A DNA stretch of 64,000 nt from Thermatribacter sp048814795 (GCA_048814795.1 CP184673.1:930001-994000); one strand, 5' to 3'. Positions 45,086 to 53,611 are shown, counted from the stretch's first letter. The notes: a model not told the origin generated them from the letters alone. Program-made: numbers and translations.

Positions 45086-46024
45086 ATGCCAGAAATTATT
45101 TCCTTAGGTGAAGCCTTGGTGGAGATTATGCGTCAGGAAATAGGAGTGGGTTTTGACCGTCCAGATTTCTTTGTTGGTCCTTTCCCAAGCGGTGCTCCAG
45201 CCATTTTTGCGGATTGTGCCGCTCGTCTCGGTGCCAAGGTTGGCTTTATAGGGACGGTGGGTAATGATGATTTTGGCAAGGTGATTCTTGACCGTCTGGA
45301 AGAAGATGGTGTAGATCTGCGGTACTGCTACTGCGATCCGCATCTTACTACTGGTGTTGCTTTTGTGGCCTATTTTGAGAATGGTTCCCGAAAGTTCATC
45401 TACCACATTGGCAATGCGGCAAGTGGAGTTATAGAAGAGGAGCGTATTAAGGAAGACTACTTTGAAGGAGCTTCTTTTCTCCATATTAATGGTTCAGCCC
45501 TTTCCATGAACGAGGCCTGGAGAAAGGCGATTTATCGTGCTGTTTCCCTGGCTCGGGAGCGGGGAGTAAAAATAAGCCTGGATCCTAACCTGCGCCCGGA
45601 AATACTTGGCGTGGACAAAGTGCGTGATATCTGTCGTCCGGTGGTTGAGGCTGCTTCTTTTGTTTTTCCAAGTGGTGAAGAAGCCATGATGCTTACTGGC
45701 AAGGCTACCCCTGACGAGGCTTGTCGTTTCCTGGTGGAGAGTGGAGTGGAGTATGTGGTCTTGAAAAGGGGAGAGAAAGGGAGCACTGTTTACGTTAAAG
45801 ACCGGAGTTTTGATGTGCCGGCTTTCAAAGTGGACGAGATGGACCCCACCGGGGCTGGTGATTGCTTTGACGCTGCTTTTCTGGTGGGTATGTTGCGTGG
45901 GTTTGATCTGGAGAAATGCGCTCGTTTTGCCAATGCAGTGGGTGCTTTAGCAGTAACTCGCAAAGGACCCATGGAGGGTGCGCCTTTCTTTGAAGATGCC
46001 ATAAGTTTTATGGAAAAAGGTTAA
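45086..46024 (+). CDS. PfkB family sugar kinase (fructo-/tagatokinase-like)
   Basis: Ribokinase-family enzyme of 312 residues. The start is IISLGEALVEIMRQEIGVGF; GSRKFIYHIGNAASG lies in the lid region and DEMDPTGAGDCFDAAFLVGM is the ATP/catalytic motif. GGAGGG at 45073-45078 selects ATG 45086, after the GatZ-like stop; an upstream in-frame ATG inside that gene has no such site. The pair suggests interconversion of tagatose/fructose phosphates plus a phosphorylation step. Confidence 0.85.
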   Translation: MPEIISLGEALVEIMRQEIGVGFDRPDFFVGPFPSGAPAIFADCAARLGAKVGFIGTVGNDDFGKVILDRLEEDGVDLRYCYCDPHLTTGVAFVAYFENGSRKFIYHIGNAASGVIEEERIKEDYFEGASFLHINGSALSMNEAWRKAIYRAVSLARERGVKISLDPNLRPEILGVDKVRDICRPVVEAASFVFPSGEEAMMLTGKATPDEACRFLVESGVEYVVLKRGEKGSTVYVKDRSFDVPAFKVDEMDPTGAGDCFDAAFLVGMLRGFDLEKCARFANAVGALAVTRKGPMEGAPFFEDAISFMEKG

Positions 46025-46036
46025 GGTGGCGCTTCG

Positions 46037-46067
46037 GGGCCGGATGCAGATCCGGCCCTCTTCTTTA
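46037..46067 (+). terminator. Rho-independent terminator after the kinase
   Basis: GGGCCGGAT (46037-46045), loop GCAG, and ATCCGGCCC (46050-46058) are followed by TCTTCTTT. It lies 12 bases after the kinase stop and just before the end of the convergent ferredoxin gene. Confidence 0.8.
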
Positions 46068-46700
46068 ATTTGCTCTGGGAGCTAATTGCTTGCCCTCTCC
46101 GATTTTGATGATTCTTGAGCTGAGCTTTACTTCTCGTTCGGTTTCTTTTAAGGCTTCTTTTACCAGGTAAATAAGCCCCTGACAGCAGGGAACTTCCATA
46201 GCTACTACCTCTACCTCCTGGATCTGGGGATTGTTGCGCAAAGTAGCGATCAATTTTTCCAGATATTCCTTTCCGCGCTGATCAAGTTTGGGACAGGCGA
46301 TGCAGACCCTTGTTGATTCATCGTTTTCTGCAAAAAGCAGCGGGTTTTCAAAGGCGCAGCAATCGGCTGCTATGCGCAGTTTAGTTTTTTGGGGAAAATG
46401 AGCAAAGGGCACGATCAGGGCAAGCTGGATGGGCCAGTCGGGTCTGGAAGAGGAGAAGTTGAAGGCGGGGCAGGAAAGGTTGTTATCCTTTTCCTCACGG
46501 GAGGATATCTCTTTTTCAATTAAGGTTATAGCTCCCTGGGGGCATTCCCCGATGCAGGCGCCCAAACCATCACAGTGATTTTCGTTGACCAGCTGAGCTT
46601 TGCCGTTTACAAGTTGAATTGCTCCCTCCACACAGGCGGCAACACACTTTCCACAGCCGTTGCATTTTTCCTGGTCTATTTCGATTATTTTTCTCTTCAT
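46065..46700 (-). CDS. 2[4Fe-4S] ferredoxin-domain protein
   Basis: The N-terminal 60 residues hold two [4Fe-4S] motifs, CNGCGKCVAACVEGAI and then CDGLGACIGECPQGAI; the second has the CxxxxxCxxxCP spacing known from a group of clostridial-type ferredoxins. The remaining 150 residues include several cysteines (IAADCCAFENPLLFAE, VCIACPKLD, MEVPCCQGLIY), as in other proteins of this group, and may bind more metal. Probably an electron carrier in anaerobic metabolism. GAGGTGA supports ATG 46700; the frame extends to GTG 46709. Confidence 0.85.
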   Translation of the reverse strand: MKRKIIEIDQEKCNGCGKCVAACVEGAIQLVNGKAQLVNENHCDGLGACIGECPQGAITLIEKEISSREEKDNNLSCPAFNFSSSRPDWPIQLALIVPFAHFPQKTKLRIAADCCAFENPLLFAENDESTRVCIACPKLDQRGKEYLEKLIATLRNNPQIQEVEVVAMEVPCCQGLIYLVKEALKETEREVKLSSRIIKIGEGKQLAPRAN

Positions 46701-46805
46701 GCTCATCACCTCATTTGAGCATTATAATACCAAAATACTTTAATTGGAATGGGAGAAGTTCGATTTTTCATAATTAATCTGGATAATTTGAAGACTTTCC
46801 GGGCC

Positions 46806-46835
46806 TTGACCGGGGTAGCGGTGGTAAAGTATAAT
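46806..46835 (+). promoter_or_regulatory. Promoter of the PadR/permease operon
   Basis: TTGACC (46806-46811) and TATAAT (46830-46835) with an 18-bp spacer place the transcript start near 46842, about 30 nt before ATG 46874. Confidence 0.7.
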
Positions 46836-46873
46836 TCATCTATGTGAAAAACTCATATAAGGAGGTTTTTAAA

Positions 46874-47257
46874 ATGTGCAGGGGTGTTCATCATGAGCAT
46901 TGCGAGTGCCCGGGTTTCAAGATGGGTAGATTTTTGCAACCCTGTCTTTTGCTTTTGTTATCCCGTCACAAGGCCCATGGCTATGAACTGATCGAAGAGT
47001 TGCAGAAACTGTGGTTTGAGGGGGAAAACCTGGATCCTGGCCTGGTTTACAGAACCCTGCGCCGCCTGGAGGAAGACGGTTTCGTCAGCTCCGAGTGGGT
47101 GACTGAAGGTCCGGGTCCAGCCAGGAGAGTGTATGCTTTAACCGAAGAAGGTAGAACCATTCTTCGTTCCTGGGCAAAGTATATCGAAGCTCAAATCCCG
47201 CGCCTTCAAAGCTTCCTCGCTCAATATCGGGAGCTCGAAGAAGGGGGGATACAATGA
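46874..47257 (+). CDS. PadR family regulator with Cys/His-rich N-terminus
   Basis: A 127-residue PadR-type winged-helix repressor: LLLLLSRHKAHGYELIEELQ, PGLVYRTLRRLEEDGFVSSE and YALTEEGRTILRSW are typical. Before this domain is MCRGVHHEHCECPGFKMGRF, with three cysteines and three histidines in twelve residues, not part of normal PadR proteins and suggestive of metal binding. AAGGAGG at 46859-46865 selects ATG 46874. Its stop overlaps the start of the first permease gene (ATGA), so it likely controls these transporters, possibly sensing a metal or metalloid. Confidence 0.85.
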   Translation: MCRGVHHEHCECPGFKMGRFLQPCLLLLLSRHKAHGYELIEELQKLWFEGENLDPGLVYRTLRRLEEDGFVSSEWVTEGPGPARRVYALTEEGRTILRSWAKYIEAQIPRLQSFLAQYRELEEGGIQ

Positions 47258-47751
47258 AGGTGGATGCTTCAACCCTGGTTCTTTATGGTGTGGCCCTGGG
47301 CTGGTTGCTGATTTCTTTTAAAAAAGACCGGGCAAAAACCGTTCTTGCTTTGAAAAAAGCCTGGAAGAGCTTTACGGGAATTTTGCCCCCTTTTTTGACC
47401 GTGATTTTTTTAATTTCCCTGGTGATTGTGTTCCTGCCTCAGCAGGCTATAGCAACTTTCCTGGGAGAGCGAAGTGGTATTCTGGGTTACCTCATAGTTT
47501 CTCTGGTGGGTGCCATAACTCTCATCCCGGGCTTTGTAGCTTTCCCTATGGCCAAAATGCTTCTGGATCAGGGAGCAGGGGTAGCCCAGATGGCGGTCTT
47601 CGTTTCTACTCTTATGATGGTGGGTCTGGTTACTGCACCTCTTGAGATACGCTATTTCCGGTTTAAGGCCACTTTGTGGAGAAACCTTTTGGCTTACTTT
47701 TACTCTTTTCTGGTTGGATATGTGGTCTGGATAGCTGTGAAAGGATGGTGA
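47254..47751 (+). CDS. Half-size permease (ArsP/UPF0718-like), first subunit
   Basis: A 165-residue membrane protein with about four helices. LVIVFLPQQAIATFLGERSG, LVGAITLIPGFVAFPMAKML and MMVGLVTAPLEIRYFRF resemble one half of the PF03773 predicted permease family, whose full-length members include arsenical efflux permease ArsP. Its ATG overlaps the PadR stop. It needs the second half-size gene to form a complete transporter. Confidence 0.7.
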   Translation: MKVDASTLVLYGVALGWLLISFKKDRAKTVLALKKAWKSFTGILPPFLTVIFLISLVIVFLPQQAIATFLGERSGILGYLIVSLVGAITLIPGFVAFPMAKMLLDQGAGVAQMAVFVSTLMMVGLVTAPLEIRYFRFKATLWRNLLAYFYSFLVGYVVWIAVKGW

Positions 47752-47753
47752 AA

Positions 47754-48305
47754 ATGGGGATGAGTCGACTTAAGGAGTACAGAGGTAGCATTTTGGTGTT
47801 GGCAGTCTCTTTGTTACTTCTCTTTGTGCGGCCTGCAAGCGGAAAGGAAGTTTTTGGATTGAGCTTTAAGAATATTCTTTTCATGCTGGGCATAATTCCG
47901 CCTATTTTTTTGATGGTGGGTCTCTTTGACGTCTGGGTTCCCAGAGAAAAAGTGGTGAAAAGGCTGGGCGAGAAATCTGGTTTTCTGGGAATGTTTCTGT
48001 GCTTTGCTCTGGGGGTTTTTGCGGCTGGCCCCCTGTACGCAGCTTTCCCAATTGCGGAGGTGCTATTGTGCAAAGGAACCAGCCTGCGCAACGTGTGGAT
48101 ATTTCTCGGTGCCTGGTCCACCATGAAGATACCCATGTTTCTTTTTGAGATGCAGAACCTGGGTTACCGCTTTGCTCTTTCTCGTTATGCCATGTCCTTT
48201 CTGGGGATTTTTGGAATTGCTTTCCTTCTGGAACGGCTGATTTCCGAAAAGGAGAAGGGGAATATACTAAAAGGATATCTGGGTGGAGAATCTGTTTTGG
48301 GGTGA
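47754..48305 (+). CDS. Half-size permease (ArsP/UPF0718-like), second subunit
   Basis: A 183-residue membrane protein with about four helices, which carries the counterpart motifs FDVWVPREKVVKRLGEKSGF and FAAGPLYAAFPIAEVLL. AAGG at 47741-47744 spaces well with ATG 47754; upstream ATGs overlap the preceding gene. It ends the operon. The pair of GxxxGPxxAAFP-like and PGFVAFPMA segments is what a single ArsP-type permease holds in its two repeats. Confidence 0.7.
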   Translation: MGMSRLKEYRGSILVLAVSLLLLFVRPASGKEVFGLSFKNILFMLGIIPPIFLMVGLFDVWVPREKVVKRLGEKSGFLGMFLCFALGVFAAGPLYAAFPIAEVLLCKGTSLRNVWIFLGAWSTMKIPMFLFEMQNLGYRFALSRYAMSFLGIFGIAFLLERLISEKEKGNILKGYLGGESVLG

Positions 48306-48386
48306 TAACGACCTGTTTTACCTAAATAATGTTGCTTTTTGATGAAACCTGACTGAGGAGCTCTTTTTGCTTTTCCTGGCTTTTCC

Positions 48387-48628
48387 GATGTTGGCCCAGG
48401 ATAGTTAGTAACGTTTTTGGCCTGCCTACATACCTGGTTCCTTACCCGGACACCGCTTCAATTGGAGCTTGTTTGTTGGGTATGGAGGCAATGGGTTTTT
48501 CTCGAGAAAACGTGTTTGGGGTTGAAAGCCTTGAGGGTTGTTGTGTTCTTCCGGAAGAAGAATATGTAGAATACTATTCGAAGTTGTATTCTTTTTACAA
48601 ATCTAAACTGATTTCGATATTGGATTGA
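48387..48628 (+). pseudogene. FGGY carbohydrate kinase, C-terminal fragment
   Basis: In one frame the sequence reads IVSNVFGLPTYLVPYPDTAS, IGACLLGMEAMGFSRENVFG and later LPEEEYVEYYSKLYSFYKSK, the classical end of an FGGY sugar kinase. The other 400 or so residues are gone, and there is no start. It stops at TGA 48626-48628, just before the HutC-type regulator, with which it probably once formed an operon. Confidence 0.65.
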
Positions 48629-48633
48629 TAGAG

Positions 48634-49375
48634 ATGAAAAGTTTACAGGTAGATAAAAACTCGCCTATCCCGTTGCACGTACAGTTGAAGAATATGGTTA
48701 AAGCGCTTGTTGAGAATGGTAGTTATAAGCCAGGGGATAAGTTTTATTCAGAAGGTGAACTTGCTAAAATCTGTGGAGTAAGCAGAATGACCGTCAGAAA
48801 AGCTATGGATGAACTTTCCAGGGAAGGCCTTATTTTGCGAATACCTGGTAAGGGGACTTTTGTAGGTCGGAAAAAATTGGTGGAAAAACTCACCGAACTT
48901 GTGGGCTTTACTCAAGATATGGAGTCAAAAGGTTATGTTCCTTCCAGTCGTGTAATAGAGAAAAGGGTAATTTCTCCTCCCAAGAAAATAAGAATTCTTT
49001 TGCAGCTTGAGAGTGGGGAAAAGGTTTTATTTTTGAAAAGAATACGCTATGCTTCCGGCGAAGCCGTTGCTTTGCAGGTTGCCTATGTTCCGCTTAAATT
49101 TTTCCCGGGCATAGAAAAACTGGACTTGGAAAAAGAGTCTCTTTACGCTGTTTTCAAGAGATTTGGTAGGCCTCCGGTCTGGGCAAGAAGAGGCTAAACT
49201 TTTGGGAGTTTCTGAAGGGTTTCCGGGTCTTTTCTGTACAAGAATAACCTTTGATGAAACGGATTCCCCCATAGAATATGTTGAGTTTTTGTATCGGGCC
49301 GATCGCTACAAATTTGTGGTGAACCTGGTTCGACCTGGTTTTTCGAAGAACCAATCATTCCGCAATGTGCATTAG
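48634..49375 (+). pseudogene. GntR/HutC family regulator, frameshifted
   Basis: The N-terminal winged helix (SEGELAKICGVSRMTVRKAM, LILRIPGKGTFV) and the first half of the UTRA ligand domain (LTELVGFTQDMESKGYVPSS) are intact up to LYAVFKRF. The frame then ends at TAA 49195. The missing end continues in the +1 frame from about 49163: EEAKLLGVSEGFPGLFCTRI, then IEYVEFLYRADRYKFVV, to TAG 49373. Roughly 15 codons expected between the two parts are absent, so a deletion of a number of bases not divisible by three broke the gene. It was probably the regulator of the following amino-sugar-type cluster. Confidence 0.75.
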
Positions 49376-49417
49376 TTTGTATTTTGAGGTATATTAATAA
49401 CTGTGGAGGTGTGCTAA

Positions 49418-50338
49418 ATGTCAACTTTTCGTTATTCTTTGGCCAAGTTCATTCCTTTTCAGGATCAAAAGGAGTGTGAGCGAGTCAGAAAGATAACCAG
49501 GGAAGAAATTACCAAACATCCCAATCCCCAGTTTAAAATTCGCATCATTGAAAACAAGGAAGATTTTTATTTCCAGTTTGCCCTGGATATAGTAACTCGT
49601 ATTGTAGAGGCCAGGGAGAAAAACCAGAAGCTGGTGCTCATTCTACCGGTAGGACCCATGCCTCAGTATCCCCTTGCTGCAGAAATGATCAACCAGCTGC
49701 GTATTCCCATGGACCATGTTTATACCTTTAACATGGATGAGTATGCCGATGAAGAGGGAAATACCGCTCCTCCCACCTGGCCAGGTTCTTTCCAGAAAGC
49801 CATGTGGGACAGTTTCTTTTTGAAAATCGATCCCAAACTCCGTCCTCCTGAGAAAAACATCCATTTTCCAACCCAAGAAGTGCTTAACGACTATGCCAAG
49901 ATGATCGATGACCTGGGTGGTGCTGACTGCTGTTATGGTGGTGTGGGCTGGTGTGGTCACATTGCTTTCTGGGAAGCGCATCTGGGCTTTGAGTTTGGCG
50001 ATGACCTGGAAGCTTTCAAGCAGGCAGGACCCCGTATTGTAGAATTGCATCCCATGACCATCATGCAGAATGCTCTGCATTCTTTCAGCGGAGACTGGTC
50101 CTGGGTACCACCCAAAGCAGCTACCATTGGTCCAGCTCAGATTGTACAGGCCAAAGATCGCAGTTTCTGGCTGGATGGCTACATTGGAGGAGGAGTAAGC
50201 TGGCAGCGCTTCATAGCTCGCTTAGCTGCTCATGGAAGAGTGAATACCTTAGTACCTGCTTCCATTCTGCAAACTCTTCCTGGAACTTATACTTTGCTTG
50301 GAGGAGTAGCTGATAACGTGGAGATACATATGTCCTGA
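49418..50338 (+). CDS. Glucosamine-6-phosphate deaminase-like isomerase (NagB family)
   Basis: A 306-residue protein of the NagB/6-phosphogluconolactonase fold. LVLILPVGPMPQYPLAAEMI is the phosphate loop, VYTFNMDEYAD carries the catalytic Asp, and GGVGWCGHIAFWEA corresponds to the GGIGxDGHIAFNEP motif of NagB with the catalytic His kept. It is longer than NagB (about 240-265 residues) and several loop residues differ, so the substrate may be a different amino or keto sugar phosphate. GGAGGTG precedes ATG 49418. The transporter genes follow. Confidence 0.75.
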   Translation: MSTFRYSLAKFIPFQDQKECERVRKITREEITKHPNPQFKIRIIENKEDFYFQFALDIVTRIVEAREKNQKLVLILPVGPMPQYPLAAEMINQLRIPMDHVYTFNMDEYADEEGNTAPPTWPGSFQKAMWDSFFLKIDPKLRPPEKNIHFPTQEVLNDYAKMIDDLGGADCCYGGVGWCGHIAFWEAHLGFEFGDDLEAFKQAGPRIVELHPMTIMQNALHSFSGDWSWVPPKAATIGPAQIVQAKDRSFWLDGYIGGGVSWQRFIARLAAHGRVNTLVPASILQTLPGTYTLLGGVADNVEIHMS

Positions 50339-50440
50339 GGGGGAAAATTTGGGCAATAAAAGGGGGTGAGACGTGGCTTGAAAGGTTAGTTTTTAAGGGT
50401 AATAGCAAATTATAAGGATTTTTATTGAGGAGGGATAAGC

Positions 50441-51694
50441 GTGAAAAAGTTGGCCATTTATTTCGTGTTTGCTGTTTGTGCCCTGGTAGTTTTGAGTGTG
50501 CCTGCTCTGGCAAAAGTTGAAATCAGCGGCCTTTTCATGAAACAGGCTGGCTACCAGGAAAGCGATATCCGGGCCATGACTGATGAATTCCTCAAGCAGA
50601 ACCCGGATATTGCGGTTAACCTTTCCTTTGTGGCTTACGAAGAACTGCATGATAAAATCGTGGTAGCTGCGGCCAGTGGTGCGGGAACTTACGACGTCAT
50701 CCTTCTTGACTGCATATGGCCTGCTGAGTTTGCAGAAGCGGGTTGGCTCCTGGATGTAACCGATCGGCTTTCTGAAGAGGATCGCGCTGACATATTTCCG
50801 GAAGTGCTTTCCTCGGTCACCTACAAAGGCAGACTTTATGGCATGCCCTGGCTGAACGACTGGCAGTACTTCTTTTACAACAAAAAGATGCTCGAAGATG
50901 TTGGTGCAACTCCTCCTGCTTACTGGCCTGAAGTGATAGACATTTCCAAGAAACTGAAAGATGCCGGAATTGTTAAATATCCTATCATCGATGCCTGGGG
51001 CCAGGGCGAGGCAGTAGTCATTCAGTGGTTACAGTATGCAGTGGCCATGGGAGGCAAACTTTTTGATGAAGATGGCAACCCCATCATGAACCAGGGAGCT
51101 CCCCTTAAAGCTCTGGAGTTCATGGTTGATAACATGGAAGCTGGTTACTTCAATCCTGCCTGTATTGAGTCTTTCTATGAAGAGGTGCGCAGGGTATTTT
51201 CTGCGGGTCAGGCCGCTTTCGGGCTTAACTGGACTTACATGTACAACCTGGCCAACGACCCTCAGGAGTCCCAAATTGCTGGTAATGCTATTTTGGCGCT
51301 CATCCCGGGTTTCCCGGAAGGTAGAAGAAGTGCCACCTGCAACGGAGGAATGGGTCTGAGCATCATGAAGACCAGCAAGCATCCTGACGAGGCCTGGAGA
51401 TATATAACTTATCTTGCCAGTAAAGAAGTGCAGAAAAAGTATAGTCAGAATGCTCTGCCTATCTGGAAGTCGCTTTACGATGACCCCGAGCTTATTGCTC
51501 AACAACCTGAAGTTGTAAAGGTGGCCAAGGAACAGATCCGCTACGTATTCGATCGTCCTCAAGTACCCTGGTATTCACAGTTTTCCCTGATTATGAGTGA
51601 GGAGCTACAGGCAGCGCTTACTGGAGCTAAAACCCCGCAACAGGCCATGGATGACGCAGTTTCCAGAGCCAAAGAAGTTATGGAAAAGTACTGA
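50441..51694 (+). CDS. ABC transporter sugar-binding protein (family 1)
   Basis: Binding protein of 417 residues. The signal peptide is LAIYFVFAVCALVVLSVPAL with cleavage near ALA. Characteristic parts are MTDEFLKQNPDIAVNLSFVA, GTYDVILLDCIWPAEFAEAG and GMPWLNDWQYFFYNKKMLED. GTG 50441 has GGAGGG before it. The NagB-like gene just upstream suggests an amino-sugar-like cargo, which is only an inference. Confidence 0.9.
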   Translation: MKKLAIYFVFAVCALVVLSVPALAKVEISGLFMKQAGYQESDIRAMTDEFLKQNPDIAVNLSFVAYEELHDKIVVAAASGAGTYDVILLDCIWPAEFAEAGWLLDVTDRLSEEDRADIFPEVLSSVTYKGRLYGMPWLNDWQYFFYNKKMLEDVGATPPAYWPEVIDISKKLKDAGIVKYPIIDAWGQGEAVVIQWLQYAVAMGGKLFDEDGNPIMNQGAPLKALEFMVDNMEAGYFNPACIESFYEEVRRVFSAGQAAFGLNWTYMYNLANDPQESQIAGNAILALIPGFPEGRRSATCNGGMGLSIMKTSKHPDEAWRYITYLASKEVQKKYSQNALPIWKSLYDDPELIAQQPEVVKVAKEQIRYVFDRPQVPWYSQFSLIMSEELQAALTGAKTPQQAMDDAVSRAKEVMEKY

Positions 51695-51700
51695 TACTCG

Positions 51701-51726
51701 GGGCGGGTTTGACCCGCCCTGTTCTT
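51701..51726 (+). terminator. Stem-loop after the binding-protein gene
   Basis: GGGCGGGT (51701-51708), loop TTG, ACCCGCCC (51712-51719), then TGTTCTTTTA. It starts seven bases after the binding-protein stop and ends before the permease start at 51743; a partial terminator would favour binding-protein expression. Confidence 0.75.
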
Positions 51727-51742
51727 TTATGGAGTGACTCAC

Positions 51743-52639
51743 ATGAGAACTGGAACTTTCCGAAGAAAAGAAGTTTATTTTGCCTGGTTTCTTATTCTTC
51801 CTGCTTTTGTTTTCATAGGAATCATCATTTTCTACCCCATGGCGCTTTCTTTCTACATGAGCCTTTTTCAGATAGATTTTACCAGGCGTGCCATGGGAAC
51901 ACCTTTTGTGGGTTTGCGCAATTATCTGGAGATCTTGAGAAGTTCTTATTTCTGGGATTCTATGTGGAAAACTGCTTATTTTACGGTAGTTTCCATTGCT
52001 TTGGAGATGGTGGCTGGTTTCCTGATTGCTTTGCTGCTTAATGAAAAGTTCAGAGGGAGAGGGGTGTTGCGGAGCCTCCTGCTTTTGCCCTGGGCTTTGC
52101 CCATAACCGTTGATGCCATTATGTGGAAGTGGATTTTTAACGCCAACTATGGTGCACTTAATGCCCTGCTAACTCAGCTGGGGATTCTGGATTCCTATCG
52201 GCCCTGGCTTACCAATCCCTGGAGCGCCATGCACTGCGTCATTATAGCTGATGTCTGGAAAGTGACTCCGCTGGTGGCTCTTCTTTTGCTTGCAGGGCTT
52301 CAAACCATACCCCGGGAGCTGTATGAAGCAGCGGTAGTAGATGGAGCCAGCTGGAGATCTTACCTGTTTCGCATCCTTATCCCCCTGTTGACTCCGACTT
52401 TCCTGGTGGTCCTGGTGCTGCGGACCCTGGATGCTTTCAGGGTGTTTGATATTGTTTACATAATGACTCAGGGAGGCCCTGCTAATGCCACCAAGGTGAT
52501 TTCGTTTTTAACCTATCAGGAGGCTTTTAAATTCTTGCACTTTGGAAAGGGTGCCGCTCTGGCTTATCTCATAACGCTTGTGGTTGCTCTTTTGGCTTTG
52601 ATGTATAGCAGGGTTATGCGAAAACAGATAGAGTATTGA
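51743..52639 (+). CDS. ABC sugar permease, MalF-like
   Basis: Six-helix permease, 298 residues, with LILPAFVFIGIIIFYPMALS at the start and the EAA loop YEAAVVDGASWRSYLFRILI. GGAG at 51731-51734 is eight bases from ATG 51743, better than the in-frame GTG 51734. It is followed by its partner after nine bases. Confidence 0.9.
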   Translation: MRTGTFRRKEVYFAWFLILPAFVFIGIIIFYPMALSFYMSLFQIDFTRRAMGTPFVGLRNYLEILRSSYFWDSMWKTAYFTVVSIALEMVAGFLIALLLNEKFRGRGVLRSLLLLPWALPITVDAIMWKWIFNANYGALNALLTQLGILDSYRPWLTNPWSAMHCVIIADVWKVTPLVALLLLAGLQTIPRELYEAAVVDGASWRSYLFRILIPLLTPTFLVVLVLRTLDAFRVFDIVYIMTQGGPANATKVISFLTYQEAFKFLHFGKGAALAYLITLVVALLALMYSRVMRKQIEY

Positions 52640-52648
52640 GGTGACCCC

Positions 52649-53500
52649 ATGGGTATCAAAAGACAAAAGAAAGTACGTTCACTCCTAATAGGGATATTTG
52701 CAGTGTTGCTGGCGGTGGTGCTTATTGCACCACCTCTGTGGCTCTTTATATCCAGCATTGCCGATTTGCAGGAGCTTTTACGGGTGCCGCTGCGCTGGAT
52801 TCCTGAGCGTCCTTCCCTGGAGCGCTATGTTAAAATACTTTTTTCTCAGGGGCCAGAGAGTGAATTTCGCAGGATTATGTGGAACAGCTTTTTCGTGGCT
52901 CTTTTTGTGACCATCATTTGTGTTTCTCTGGGTTCTCTTGCAGCCTATGCTTTTTCACGCCTCCGTTTTCCTGGCAAGGAGAAAATTCTATTTGTGCTCC
53001 TTTTCTCTTATATGTTGCCTCCCATAGCGGTGATTATTCCTCTTTACCAGATTTTCAGCAAGTACCGTATGCTGGATACCCGTCAGGCTTTGATTCTCGT
53101 TTATTCAGCTATTCTGGTTCCTTTCGTTATTTGGTTGATGCGCACTTACTTTGATACCATACCCCGGGACCTTGAAGATGCTGCTAAAATAGATGGTTGC
53201 TCTCATCTGGGAACTCTTTTCCGGGTCATCTTCCCCCTTTCTCTGCCCGGTGTTGTGGCTACTTTGCTTTTTGCGTTTTTAATGTCCTGGGAGGAGTTCT
53301 TTATCGCCTTGATTTTGACTTCCACTCCTCAGGCAAAAACGGTGCCAGTCGCCATAGCCGAATTTTCTGGTCGGCATTCCATCGATTTTGGAATGATGTC
53401 TGCCGGGGGAATTCTGGCGGCGCTGCCTCCCATTTTGATAGCTTTTCTGTTTCAGCGCTACATTATCGGGGGTCTTCTCTCTGGTGCGGTGAAAGGGTAA
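52649..53500 (+). CDS. ABC sugar permease, MalG-like
   Basis: Permease of 283 residues with six helices; the EAA loop is EDAAKIDGCSHLGTLFRVIF and the C-terminus RYIIGGLLSGAVKG is typical. GAGGTGA precedes ATG 52649. It ends the fourth transporter cluster; a weak hairpin lies near 53535-53553. No ATPase gene follows. Confidence 0.9.
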   Translation: MGIKRQKKVRSLLIGIFAVLLAVVLIAPPLWLFISSIADLQELLRVPLRWIPERPSLERYVKILFSQGPESEFRRIMWNSFFVALFVTIICVSLGSLAAYAFSRLRFPGKEKILFVLLFSYMLPPIAVIIPLYQIFSKYRMLDTRQALILVYSAILVPFVIWLMRTYFDTIPRDLEDAAKIDGCSHLGTLFRVIFPLSLPGVVATLLFAFLMSWEEFFIALILTSTPQAKTVPVAIAEFSGRHSIDFGMMSAGGILAALPPILIAFLFQRYIIGGLLSGAVKG

Positions 53501-53584
53501 TAGCCAGGGTTTGTTATGTGGGTAGTGACGAAAAACTTGTCTGACTCAGGCAAGCAAGCGCTGTTAAAAATGTAGAAAGTGTTG

Positions 53585-53590
53585 TATAAT
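53585..53590 (+). promoter_or_regulatory. -10 box of the thiamin operon
   Basis: TATAAT lies 25-30 bases before the riboswitch, preceded by GTTG. I do not find a convincing -35 box. Transcription would begin near 53597. Confidence 0.5.
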
Positions 53591-53611
53591 AAAGGTGAAG
53601 TGAATAGAAGT

